This document shows positions 53,301-60,682 of a DNA stretch of 64,000 nt, piece by piece. A program made the translations under genes and the position numbers. The notes beneath the pieces were generated by a model, which saw nothing but the letters and a program-made list of their open reading frames with translations, did not search any database and had not been told where the DNA came from. How positions within the stretch are numbered: the stretch's first letter is position 1; each line of letters opens with the position of its first letter. Source of the DNA: JAGWBD01 sp965197455. GTDB lineage: Bacteria > Chloroflexota > Anaerolineae > Aggregatilineales > Phototrophicaceae. The stretch covers positions 744,001-808,000 of the forward strand of contig OZ240208.1 in assembly GCA_965197455.1 (NCBI GenBank), read 5' to 3'.

Positions 53301-53461
53301 CCGGCAGCATGGGCAGCATGGTCAGCCTGATCGCGCATGGTCTGGTAGACAACAGCGTTTTCGTGCACGACCTGGTCTACATTTTCGTGCTGCTTGCAGG
53401 CCTTGTGGCCAACGCAGCCGAAGAGGAGAAATCGCCCGGCTCCGACAGGAACATGTGGTAA
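50309..53461 (+). CDS. Fusion of clan GH-A hydrolase-like domain with O-antigen ligase-like membrane domain
   Basis: 1050 residues. A signal anchor (1-25) leads to a TIM-barrel domain of GH39/GH5 type (about 45-375) with acid/base E166 in YYQIWDEPNLE. The strand expected to bear the nucleophile reads HKPLWASAWGWNS, with Ala 287 where TE.GW would place Glu. A beta-sandwich (about 380-510) follows. From about 520 there are 12 or so helices of the Wzy_C/O-antigen ligase type, with the loop NLSHPHNILLDFWLRLG near 950. It probably exports or joins glycan chains with a glycan-binding, perhaps inactive, outside domain. Confidence 0.85.
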   Translation: MRQLVLVFVSLAALAGSLTATLYTIAERDQQLRGHAVATNTMELPHILPRLGVNAELGQYPPEELPGHLARMRDVQITWVRQVFPWDEIEAEPGQYDWEPWDAFVGAIAEFPKLELVAVLMNAPEHASGSDIASAPPGNPAEFARFVHDFAQRYGDVIDYYQIWDEPNLEAAWGQRDPEPVRYLALLQAAWQAIHNVDPEATVIAAALAPTVEQGPRNLSDIAYLDSLYQLGAAEWMDAVAAKPYGFNSPPDDRTVAESRLNFSRIIALRKLMLEYDDGHKPLWASAWGWNSLPERWSGAPSIWGGVTEQQRSDWTLAALARAEREWPWLGGMILQHWQPDASDDDALQGFALLDAEGQATPLLTALENRPVPAAAGNGLHPVNSLWVEYSGLWTFGEAGADFGWINDSELRFNFVGEEIALLVREGDYVAWLYTTVDGEPANALPRNTDGRAYLNLTSATRQPHVRLVTLARDLSPGPHRLEIVVKELVPDELEARWALAGIAVSNGDPAEAWNRQILAGGIASLIALVALIATARGLPGHAAMNSLAFRLTFLHSGLQPVLAVLASLLLMLGMLLTWGDALPAFFRRESLHPLLALLTAGLVLLQPGPLLILLALLLLFVLIYNRPALGLMLTLLWAPFYLFPLQLFQYAFPLAEVLVLLTALAWATRQLVQRARQYKDHVESTAPQIQQQRRLQGLDLVLLAWVFLGVLALSWSEQRGSALTELRVLFIEPALFYLVFRHEARSLRTRIMLTDALLTAGLLVALIGLWMFFRGEGVITAEGGARRLVSVYGSPNNAALFLGRCLPFALAWALPGTHGIRRWLALVLVVLLLLALALTQSAGALFLGLPLSLAAMLLLAWRRRALLPLLGLAAAGALGIAIAPVISPRFARLLDLGSGTIHVRLQLWQSSLAMLRDDPLRGLGLDQFLYAYRDTWILPDAWREPNLSHPHNILLDFWLRLGLAGPLLLTALLLTFWRSALRAFRSASSHGSRVLLAGSMGSMVSLIAHGLVDNSVFVHDLVYIFVLLAGLVANAAEEEKSPGSDRNMW

Positions 53462-53497
53462 ACTGCCCGCGGCTTCTGCTGCGGCTGGAGGGAAATC

Positions 53498-54433
53498 TTG
53501 CGCGCAATGATAACGGGCGGGGCCGGCTTCATCGGCTCCCACCTTTGCGACAGGGCGCTGGCTGAGGGCTATCAAGTCGTCGCCGTGGATAACCTGATCA
53601 CCGGTGACCGCGCCAACATAGCGCATCTGGAACACAACCCGGACTTCGAATTTCTTCAGCATGATGTGTCCCGCTACATCACTTACGGAAATTCTCTGGA
53701 CATCGTGTTTCACCTGGCATCGCCCGCCAGTCCGGTTGATTACCACAAGCTGCCCATTCAGACGCTCAAGGCCAGCTCGCTTGGTACGCATAACGCGCTT
53801 GGCCTGGCGCGCGCCCGGGGCGCACGCTTCGTCTTCGCGTCAACGTCCGAAGTTTATGGCGATCCTCAGGTTCACCCCCAGCATGAAAGTTATTTCGGTC
53901 ATGTGGACACGCTGGGTCCGCGCGGCGTCTATGACAACGCCAAGCGCTATGCCGAGGCGCTGACCATGGCCTATCATCGCGTGCATGGCATCGATACCCG
54001 TATCGTGCGCATATTTAACACTTACGGTCCGCGCATGAGACTCGAAGACGGACGCGTCGTGCCCAACTTTATTGCGCAGGCCCTGCGCGGCGAAGCGCTT
54101 ACGGTCTATGGCGATGGTACCCAGACCCGAAGCTTCCAGTACGTCAGTGACCTGATTGAAGGGATCTGGCGTCTGCAGGAAACGCCCGGCCACGAGCCGG
54201 TTAACATCGGCAACCCACGTGAAATGAGCATTCTTGAATTCGCGACCGTCGTCAATGAACTTACCAACAATGACGCCGGCATCGTCTTCAGGGAGAATTC
54301 CCGAATGGTCGGAGATCCCCAGACGCGTCAGCCAGACATCTCGCGCGCACGTACCTTGCTGGGCTGGGAGCCGCGCGTTGGTTTGCGTGAAGGGTTGGTC
54401 ACGACCATCGACTATTTCCGGAAAGTGGTGTGA
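53498..54433 (+). CDS. NAD-dependent sugar-nucleotide epimerase/decarboxylase (UDP-xylose synthase-like)
   Basis: 311 residues, extended SDR. NAD loop TGGAGFIGSHL, VFHLASPASPVDYHKLP (the ASPASP block is typical of UDP-glucuronate decarboxylase), Ser in FASTSEVYGDP and YxxxK as YDNAKR, then IVRIFNTYGPRM and TRSFQYVSDLIEG. Likely makes UDP-xylose for the surface glycan. TTG start at 53498 after GGAGGG; an ATG at 53507 is possible. Overlaps the next gene as GTGA. Confidence 0.88.
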   Translation: MRAMITGGAGFIGSHLCDRALAEGYQVVAVDNLITGDRANIAHLEHNPDFEFLQHDVSRYITYGNSLDIVFHLASPASPVDYHKLPIQTLKASSLGTHNALGLARARGARFVFASTSEVYGDPQVHPQHESYFGHVDTLGPRGVYDNAKRYAEALTMAYHRVHGIDTRIVRIFNTYGPRMRLEDGRVVPNFIAQALRGEALTVYGDGTQTRSFQYVSDLIEGIWRLQETPGHEPVNIGNPREMSILEFATVVNELTNNDAGIVFRENSRMVGDPQTRQPDISRARTLLGWEPRVGLREGLVTTIDYFRKVV

Positions 54434-55908
54434 ACTCAGTCCTGCGTCGGCCCGTGACGCCATGGCCGCACACACCAGTTTTTACGGCACTGGCACTCCT
54501 TGCCGGGCTCGCGTTCGCGGTTCTGCCCCAGACGCTCCTGCTCCCTGCCTTCGCTAGCGCGCTCTTCATCCTGCTGGCCTGCCTGACGCCACACGCGGCC
54601 TTGCTACCCTTGCTCATCCTGGCTCCCCTGCGCGCGCTCATCGCCACGGAATCTGCGCTCCAGCTGCCGCTTGATATTGGCCAGCTGCTGTTATTGCTAT
54701 GGCTGACTGCCTGGGCCATGCATCGCATCGTGTTGCGCCAGCGCATACCACGACTGGCCTGGTCACCGCTCTACATCCCCGTCCTTGTGTTTCTGCTGGT
54801 TGCCGGACTGTCCGCCTTCAGCGCCGTTTCATTCGCCGGCTGGCTCCGGGAGTGGGTCAAGTGGCTTCAGATCCTTGCAATGATCGTGCTTGTAGGTAGC
54901 AGCCTGCATGGACGCGCCTGGCGCTGGCCGCTGCTGGGGGTGTTACTTGCCGGCGCGGCCAATGCGGTCGTGGGCCTCTATCAGTTTATGGGCGGCAGCG
55001 GGGCGCTCCATCTGCTGGTGAACGGCCGCTTTTTCCGGGCTTTCGGTACTTTTGGCCAGCCCAATCCTTTCGGCGGCTTAATGGCCATGCTGGCGCCACT
55101 GGCGTTGTGCCTGACTTTGGCGAGCCTGTTGCGCTGGCACCAACGTCGCACCGGGGGCGCCATTGCCGCAGTGGGCGGATACGCAGTGTTGAGCGCTTTA
55201 CTGGTTGCCGGTTTGCTCGCCTCATGGAGCCGTGGTGCTTGGCTGGCATTCGCGGCTGCCGCCATGATGGTCCTGGTGGCCCTGCCCCGACGACTGGTAC
55301 ATGGCTTGCTGCTGGGCGGGGCTGCGTTGTTGCTGGCCGCAGCGATGTGGTCAACCGGGCTCTTGCCTGCTTCACTGAGCGAGCGTCTTGGCAGCGCCAC
55401 GAGCGATTATTTCTCTTTTGAAGACATGCGCGGCGTCCCGATCAATTCCGCCAACTATCCGGTGGTGGAGCGTCTGGCTCACTGGCAGGCCGCGCTAAAC
55501 ATGGCAAGCGTGCATCCCTGGTCTGGCGTTGGCCTCGGCAACTACGAGCACGAATACGAGCGTTACCGCTTGCTGAACTGGCCAGCTGCTCTGGGTCATG
55601 CCCACAATTACTGGCTAAATCTGCTGGCGGAAACCGGCATCGTTGGCCTGATTGCCTACGCGGTCGTCTGGGGCAGCGTGCTGCTTATGAGCTGGCGCGC
55701 GCTCCGTCATCCGGACACAGAAGCCCGCCTGGTTGTCGTCGGTCTGCTGGGCGCCTGGGTCAGTCTTTCGGTGCACAGCCTTTTCGACAATCTGTACGTG
55801 AACAACCTTTTTCTGCACATCGGCGTCATGCTGGGAGTGCTGGCCATGATCCACCGCCAGGCGCGCCACTTTCAGGCCTGCCCGGCTGGGGTAGCCAGCC
55901 AGCCGTGA
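54430..55908 (+). CDS. O-antigen ligase/polymerase family protein
   Basis: 492 residues with about 11-12 helices. The large periplasmic-type loop carries VERLAHWQAALNMASVHPWSG, GVGLGNYEHEYERY and HAHNYWLNLLAETGIVGLIA, the Wzy_C signature. GTG start inside the upstream stop. A second, stand-alone copy of the activity also present in the preceding fusion protein, so the operon has two polymerase/ligase-type enzymes. Confidence 0.88.
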   Translation: MNSVLRRPVTPWPHTPVFTALALLAGLAFAVLPQTLLLPAFASALFILLACLTPHAALLPLLILAPLRALIATESALQLPLDIGQLLLLLWLTAWAMHRIVLRQRIPRLAWSPLYIPVLVFLLVAGLSAFSAVSFAGWLREWVKWLQILAMIVLVGSSLHGRAWRWPLLGVLLAGAANAVVGLYQFMGGSGALHLLVNGRFFRAFGTFGQPNPFGGLMAMLAPLALCLTLASLLRWHQRRTGGAIAAVGGYAVLSALLVAGLLASWSRGAWLAFAAAAMMVLVALPRRLVHGLLLGGAALLLAAAMWSTGLLPASLSERLGSATSDYFSFEDMRGVPINSANYPVVERLAHWQAALNMASVHPWSGVGLGNYEHEYERYRLLNWPAALGHAHNYWLNLLAETGIVGLIAYAVVWGSVLLMSWRALRHPDTEARLVVVGLLGAWVSLSVHSLFDNLYVNNLFLHIGVMLGVLAMIHRQARHFQACPAGVASQP

Positions 55909-56483
55909 CAATTCAAGAGCGTACCAATCCGCTCGACCGTGCCATTGGGACAGTTGCACGCCGTGCCGGCGACCGGGCGCAGGAAGTTGAGCGCTTTCTT
56001 CGCTTCTCGGTTGTCGGAGTCATTGGCGCGGTCGTGGACCTGGGGACCCTGACCCTGTTGCAGGCCACGCTCCTGCCGCCTTCCTCGGATTCCCTGGTGG
56101 CGCTCGCGACAGCAACAGGTTTCATCGCCGCTGTCATCAACAACTTTTTGTGGAATCGCTACTGGACCTACCCGGATTCCCGCTCCCGTTCCATTCGACG
56201 ACAGCTGCTGCAGTTTTCGCTGGTCAACGTGGTCGGACTGGCCGTGCGAACCGCCTTGATCTCGGCAACCTATGCCTTGCTCGGCGCAACCCTGATGCCG
56301 CTGGCCCTGCCGCTGCTGCGCATGTTCCGGCCTGAGTATCTGCCCTCGGCCACAGCCGAAGCCAAGCTCGGGACTTTCGCCTCGTGGGTACTCGCCGTCA
56401 TCGTTGTGATGCTCTGGAACTTCTTCGTCAACCGCTACTGGACCTACAGCGATGTCGACCAGGCCAGTGCGCATCGGGCTTGA
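55905..56483 (+). CDS. GtrA-family membrane protein
   Basis: 192 residues with four helices. Opens RFLRFSVVGVIGAVVDLGTL, with NNFLWNRYWTYPDS and the repeated WNFFVNRYWTYSD at the end, the GtrA pattern. Family members flip or help transfer lipid-linked sugars. Overlaps neighbours by 4 and 32 bases. Confidence 0.88.
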   Translation: MTIQERTNPLDRAIGTVARRAGDRAQEVERFLRFSVVGVIGAVVDLGTLTLLQATLLPPSSDSLVALATATGFIAAVINNFLWNRYWTYPDSRSRSIRRQLLQFSLVNVVGLAVRTALISATYALLGATLMPLALPLLRMFRPEYLPSATAEAKLGTFASWVLAVIVVMLWNFFVNRYWTYSDVDQASAHRA

Positions 56484-57606
56484 CTACACGCCCGCCTGGG
56501 AACAGGGAGCGGGCATCGGCCGGTATGTCCGTGAACTGGTGGCTGCGCTCGCCGTCGAGGATCAGACCACAGACTGGCGCCTCTTTGTTGCTGGTGCGCG
56601 CAGGTCGCAGTTGCCTCCGTCCCCAGGCGCAAACTTTCACTGGCGGCCGGTCGCCCTGTCTTCCGCGTGGTTGATGCGTATCTGGCATCGCGCGCAACTG
56701 CCCCTGCCAGTCGAACTCATCACCGGCCCGCTGACGCTTTACCACGCCACGGATTTCGTGTTGCCGCCCGTCCGCCGTCATACAACGACAATCGTTCAGG
56801 TGCACGACCTGTCCTTTTTGCGCGTTCCTGATGCAGCGCCGCCTGCACTGAAAGCCTGGCTCGAACGTGTGGTGCCGGCTTCGGTGCGTCGCGCAGACCA
56901 TGTACTGGCTGATTCCCACGCAACGCGTGAGGATCTCATCGAGCTCTTCGGCGTTGCGCCCCACTCAAAGGTCAGCGTGCTGCATGGTGGTGTCGACCCC
57001 CGTTTTCGTCCCATGTCCACTGTGGACCAACTGGCTGTGCGACGCAAATACGGTCTGGGCGACTGGCCATTCATCCTTTCTGTCGGTACGGTGCAGCCGC
57101 GCAAAAATTTTGAGCGTATAGTCACAAGCCTCGCCCGTTTGCGTGAGGGCGGCCATGATCTGCAGCTGGTCATCGCAGGCGGGAAGGGCTGGTTGTCCGA
57201 TCCCTTTCACACGCAGCTGCGTGACAGCGGGCTCGGAGATTTCGTGCATCTGGTGGGTTACGTCGCGGACGAGGACCTGCCGGCACTCTACAACGCAGCA
57301 AGGGTCTTTGCCTTCCCGTCGCTTTACGAAGGATTCGGGTTCCCAGTGCTGGAGGCCATGGCCTGCGGCGTGCCGGTCGTGACCTCGAATCTTTCCTCCC
57401 TGCCGGAAGTTGCCGGAGATGCGGCACTTTTGATCGACCCCTATGACGGCGCTGCCCTGACTGATGCGCTTGAGCGAATTGTGGTCGACAACGACTTGCG
57501 GCAGCGTCTGGTGCTGGCCGGTCACGCTCAGGCGGGACGCTTTACGTGGCAACGGGCAGCGCGCGAACTGCTAAAGGTTTATCAAAGCCTGGGGGCAATA
57601 GCGTGA
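56452..57606 (+). CDS. Glycosyltransferase family 4 (GT-B)
   Basis: 384 residues. N-terminal acceptor half (GAGIGRYVRELVAAL, VQVHDLSFLRVPDAAP) and C-terminal donor half (ILSVGTVQPRKNFERIV, LVGYVADEDLPALYNAARVF, FPSLYEGFGFPVLEAMACG with the E-x7-E motif, GVPVVTSNLSSLPEVAGDAA). Adds a sugar from a nucleotide donor to the surface glycan. ATG at 56452 lies 32 bases inside gtrA; a GTG at 56467 is an alternative. Confidence 0.92.
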   Translation: MSTRPVRIGLDYTPAWEQGAGIGRYVRELVAALAVEDQTTDWRLFVAGARRSQLPPSPGANFHWRPVALSSAWLMRIWHRAQLPLPVELITGPLTLYHATDFVLPPVRRHTTTIVQVHDLSFLRVPDAAPPALKAWLERVVPASVRRADHVLADSHATREDLIELFGVAPHSKVSVLHGGVDPRFRPMSTVDQLAVRRKYGLGDWPFILSVGTVQPRKNFERIVTSLARLREGGHDLQLVIAGGKGWLSDPFHTQLRDSGLGDFVHLVGYVADEDLPALYNAARVFAFPSLYEGFGFPVLEAMACGVPVVTSNLSSLPEVAGDAALLIDPYDGAALTDALERIVVDNDLRQRLVLAGHAQAGRFTWQRAARELLKVYQSLGAIA

Positions 57607-58226
57607 ATACGAATATGCTCCGTTACAGTTGGCCGGCTGCACTGGGTCTGGTTGCCTGCTTCCTGCCCTGGGCGCAGACTGAGGGTGCCGCGCTCAGTCT
57701 GAATCTCTGGGATCTTGCGGAGTGGGCCAGCCTGAATCCGCTTTCACGGAGCGCAGAACCTGTCCTCGGCGTGAGCTTTGGCCTGCGCGCGCTGCCTCTC
57801 TTGCTGCTGGCTCTGACACTGTGGCGGGCAGGCTGGCGCCCACTGTTGCGACTGGCTCTGACCCTGGTGCTTGTCATCGCCATGCTGCCGCCGCCTCAGT
57901 TCTTTCTCTCGGATCTGTCAGACCTGAATTACCGGCAACAACTGGTTATGGCCATACTGGCCCTGGTGGTCGGTATGGCTGGCAGCTTGCGTGCGACCTG
58001 GTCGCCCTGGTTGCTGACCCTGGTTTCGCTAGCCGCGCTACTTGCGGCACTGGTTTCCCTGTCAGCAGCGCTTGATCTGCAAAGAAGTCTGGGGCTGATG
58101 GCAGTACCCGGAACCGGGCATACGTTATTCATGCTGGCCATGCTGGCAAAGGGACTCAAGGTTCAATTAACAAGAAAGGGCGATCCTCATGGGACCGCCC
58201 TGTATGGCCAGCGGACTACGCCCTAG
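57603..58226 (+). CDS. Hypothetical membrane protein
   Basis: 207 residues from the GTG overlapping the GT4 stop (GTGA). Five or six hydrophobic helices (ALGLVACFLPWAQTEGAALS, LPLLLLALTLWRAG, LALTLVLVIAMLP, MAILALVVGMAGSL, TLVSLAALLAALVSLSAALD). FLPWAQ after the first helix recalls small zinc-ribbon-less membrane proteins, but I cannot name a family. Last gene of the surface operon; its 3' end contains the acpP terminator on the other strand and its TAG shares CTAG with the acpP stop. Confidence 0.65.
   Translation: MNTNMLRYSWPAALGLVACFLPWAQTEGAALSLNLWDLAEWASLNPLSRSAEPVLGVSFGLRALPLLLLALTLWRAGWRPLLRLALTLVLVIAMLPPPQFFLSDLSDLNYRQQLVMAILALVVGMAGSLRATWSPWLLTLVSLAALLAALVSLSAALDLQRSLGLMAVPGTGHTLFMLAMLAKGLKVQLTRKGDPHGTALYGQRTTP
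58166..58201 (-). terminator. Rho-independent terminator for acpP, inside the opposite gene
   Basis: On the minus strand, 22 bases after the acpP stop, AGGGCG pairs with CGCCCT (one mismatch, then three more pairs, 5-base loop; 58201-58177) and is followed by TTTCTTGTTAA. The whole element is coding sequence for the convergent membrane protein. Confidence 0.7.
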
Positions 58227-58465
58227 CCGTTGTCGCCCATTTTCGAGATATAGCTGACGGCCTCGCCAACGGTTGTGATCGTTTGCGCGTCCTCATCTGT
58301 GATTTCGCCGCCGAATTCTTCTTCAAATGCCATGATGAGCTCGACCAGATCCAGCGAATCCGCTTCGAGATCTTCACGGAAGCGGGCTGCAGGCACCACC
58401 CGATCATCATCAACACCCAGCAATTCGATTACAATATTTTTGACACGCTCATCGATCGAAGCCAT
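58223..58465 (-). CDS. acpP: Acyl carrier protein
   Basis: 80 residues from the ATG at 58465 behind GGGAGG. The phosphopantetheine Ser lies in LEADSLDLVELIMAFEEEFG (DSL motif). Acidic four-helix protein, carrier for fatty-acid synthesis with FabF and PlsX. Monocistronic with promoter and terminator both readable. Confidence 0.96.
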   Translation of the reverse strand: MASIDERVKNIVIELLGVDDDRVVPAARFREDLEADSLDLVELIMAFEEEFGGEITDEDAQTITTVGEAVSYISKMGDNG

Positions 58466-58520
58466 TGTTTCCTCCCTGTCCAGACGCGTGCCACAATCCG
58501 TGCGTTGCACGACGGCTGGC

Positions 58521-58549
58521 ATTATACTCCTTCCCGCGCCGCTTGCCAA
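58521..58549 (-). promoter_or_regulatory. acpP promoter
   Basis: TTGGCA (58549-58544), 17 bases, TATAAT (58526-58521) on the minus strand, 55 bases before the ATG. Near-perfect housekeeping promoter. Confidence 0.78.
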
Positions 58550-58551
58550 TG

Positions 58552-58580
58552 TTGACAGTCAATTTTGTGCCAGGTAGGAT
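58552..58580 (+). promoter_or_regulatory. fni promoter
   Basis: TTGACA (58552-58557), 17 bases, TAGGAT (58575-58580), 27 bases before the start. Its -35 is only two bases from the -35 of the divergent acpP promoter, so the two polymerases may compete. Confidence 0.65.
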
Positions 58581-58607
58581 CAGCTTGCCCATCACCGGAA
58601 TAATTGA

Positions 58608-59660
58608 ATGGTCACTCCCCCGGGTTCACCTGACATTGAAGGTCGCAAGGCAGACCACATTCGCATTAACCTGGAAAAGGACGTGCAGTTCCCCACCCTG
58701 ACCACCGGCCTTGAGCGCTACCGCTTCCTGCACCGTGCGCTGCCTGACATGAGTCTGGCAGAGGTGGATACGAGCGTTAGTTTGTTTGGCAAATTGCTGA
58801 CTGCTCCCTTGCTCATTTCTTCCATGACCGGGGGGACGCCACAGGCCCGTCGCCTGAACCTGAACCTTGCCGAAGCTGCCCAGGCTCAGGGCATCGCCAT
58901 GGGCGTGGGCTCGCAGCGGGCAGCGATTGAGGATCCTTCGCTGGCGGATAGCCTGCGAGTGCGGTCAATCGCGCCGGATATTTTATTGCTGGCCAATGTC
59001 GGCGCCGTGCAACTCAATTATGGCTATGGCCCGGCCCAATGTATGCGCGCGGTTGAGATGATCGAGGCGGACGCCCTGATCCTGCATTTCAACGCGTTGC
59101 AGGAAGCGGTTCAGCCCGAAGGCGATGACAACTTTGCTGGTCTTGCGCGCAAACTGGAGGAGGTTTGCCGGGCGTTGCCCGTACCGGTGATCGCGAAGGA
59201 AGTTGGCTGGGGCTTTTCTGTGCAGGATGTCCGTGACCTGGCCAGCGCCGGAGTCGCCGCAATCGATGTGGCCGGCTCAGGGGGCACGTCGTGGAGCGAG
59301 GTGGAGTATCATCGCGCACCGAATGCGTATCACGCGCGCGTGGCCGCCGCCTTTGCGGACTGGGGGATTCCGACCGCCACCGCGATCCGACATGCCCGGC
59401 AGGGGGCGCCTCACCTGCCAGTCATCGCCAGCGGTGGTCTGCGTGACGGCATCGATGTTGCCAAATGCATTGCGCTGGGCGCAGGCATGGCCGGTCTTGC
59501 CAGCCCATTTTTGAAGGCCGCTGACCATTCCGTGGCAGCGGTCGATGAGCTCATTCGGGTCCTTGTGGCGCAACTGCGCATCGCCATGTTTTGCAGCGGC
59601 GCGCGGTCGATTACCGACCTGCAACAGACTCCCCTGCTTGATGCGCGCCGGGAGGCATGA
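58608..59660 (+). CDS. fni: Isopentenyl-diphosphate delta-isomerase, type 2
   Basis: 350 residues. FMN/NADPH-dependent interconversion of IPP and DMAPP. Motifs: RKADHIRINLEKDVQF, APLLISSMTGGTPQA, GSQRAAIEDPS, LHFNALQEAVQPEGDDNF, PVIAKEVGWGFS, VAGSGGTSWSEVE, IASGGLRDGIDVAKCIALGA. Full length. The TGA overlaps the prenyl synthase ATG, so the isoprenoid precursor and chain-building steps are coupled. Confidence 0.95.
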   Translation: MVTPPGSPDIEGRKADHIRINLEKDVQFPTLTTGLERYRFLHRALPDMSLAEVDTSVSLFGKLLTAPLLISSMTGGTPQARRLNLNLAEAAQAQGIAMGVGSQRAAIEDPSLADSLRVRSIAPDILLLANVGAVQLNYGYGPAQCMRAVEMIEADALILHFNALQEAVQPEGDDNFAGLARKLEEVCRALPVPVIAKEVGWGFSVQDVRDLASAGVAAIDVAGSGGTSWSEVEYHRAPNAYHARVAAAFADWGIPTATAIRHARQGAPHLPVIASGGLRDGIDVAKCIALGAGMAGLASPFLKAADHSVAAVDELIRVLVAQLRIAMFCSGARSITDLQQTPLLDARREA

Positions 59661-60682
59661 GCATGCTGGCCACCTTGCAGGTGCGATACGCCAGTGCGCT
59701 GGACGAGACCCTGCGCGCGCTGCTTGACGACGAACTGTCGCCCGAAACACCACAACTGGCCACCATGGTGCGCTATCCGCTCGGTCTGGTTGATGCGCAA
59801 GGCAGGGCGACTTCCGGAGCGAGCGGCAAACGCATCCGACCGCTGGTGCTGCTGCTCTGCAACGAGGCAGCCGGCGGGGACTGGCGTCCGGCTCTGCCTG
59901 CAGCCGCAGCCGTTGAACTCCTGCACAACTTTTCCCTGGTGCATGATGATATTCAGGACGACAGCCCACTGCGTCGCGGTCGGCCTACGGTCTGGCAAGT
60001 CTGGGGACGCGCCCATGCCATCAACGCTGGCGACCTGCTCTTTACGCTGGCTTTCGCGGCTCTTCGTGGGCTGGATGCCAACGGCGTTGCACCTGAAACG
60101 CAGCTCTCTGTGCGCGACGCGCTCACTGACAGTTGCCTGGAGCTCACCCGCGGCCAGCATCTGGACATGTGTTTTGAAGGCTGCAGTGCAGTCAGCGTGG
60201 AGCAGTATCTGTCCATGATCACGGGCAAATCCGCCGCGTTGATTGCAGCCTGCGCGCGCATCGGCACGCTCCTTGCCGGTGCTGATGAGCAGTGTGTCAC
60301 TCATTTCCAGGAGTTTGCCCTGAATCTTGGCCTGGCCTTTCAAATCCAGGACGACATCCTGGGAATATGGGGCGATCCGACCGTGACAGGCAAGTCCACA
60401 GCGACAGACATTCGTTCGCGCAAAATGACGCTGCCCGTGCTGTTTGGCCTTGAGCGCAGCGAAGTCCTCGTCGAGCGTTATCGTCGTGCGTCAAACGGAA
60501 ATGAGGATGTGGCCGAAGTCGTTTCCTTGCTCGAGGAATTGGGTGCGCGGGAACATGCGCAGCAGCAGGGAGAGCGTTGCGCCCAGGCCGCCCGGATGGC
60601 TTTGGCAGCGGCCGTACCAAACGGGGATGCCGGGCAGCGTCTATACAGCTTCACCGATGCCTTGCTGCAGCGCAGCTACTAA
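59657..60682 (+). CDS. Trans-polyprenyl diphosphate synthase
   Basis: 341 residues. All-alpha prenyl synthase with the first Asp-rich motif in LVHDDIQDDSPLRRGRPTVW and the second as FQIQDDILGIWGD. GKRIRPLVLLLCNEA and LDMCFEG (usually DMxFE) fit geranylgeranyl or farnesyl types; the product length is not certain. The TAA shares CTAA with the convergent hemW stop. Confidence 0.92.
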   Translation: MSMLATLQVRYASALDETLRALLDDELSPETPQLATMVRYPLGLVDAQGRATSGASGKRIRPLVLLLCNEAAGGDWRPALPAAAAVELLHNFSLVHDDIQDDSPLRRGRPTVWQVWGRAHAINAGDLLFTLAFAALRGLDANGVAPETQLSVRDALTDSCLELTRGQHLDMCFEGCSAVSVEQYLSMITGKSAALIAACARIGTLLAGADEQCVTHFQEFALNLGLAFQIQDDILGIWGDPTVTGKSTATDIRSRKMTLPVLFGLERSEVLVERYRRASNGNEDVAEVVSLLEELGAREHAQQQGERCAQAARMALAAAVPNGDAGQRLYSFTDALLQRSY

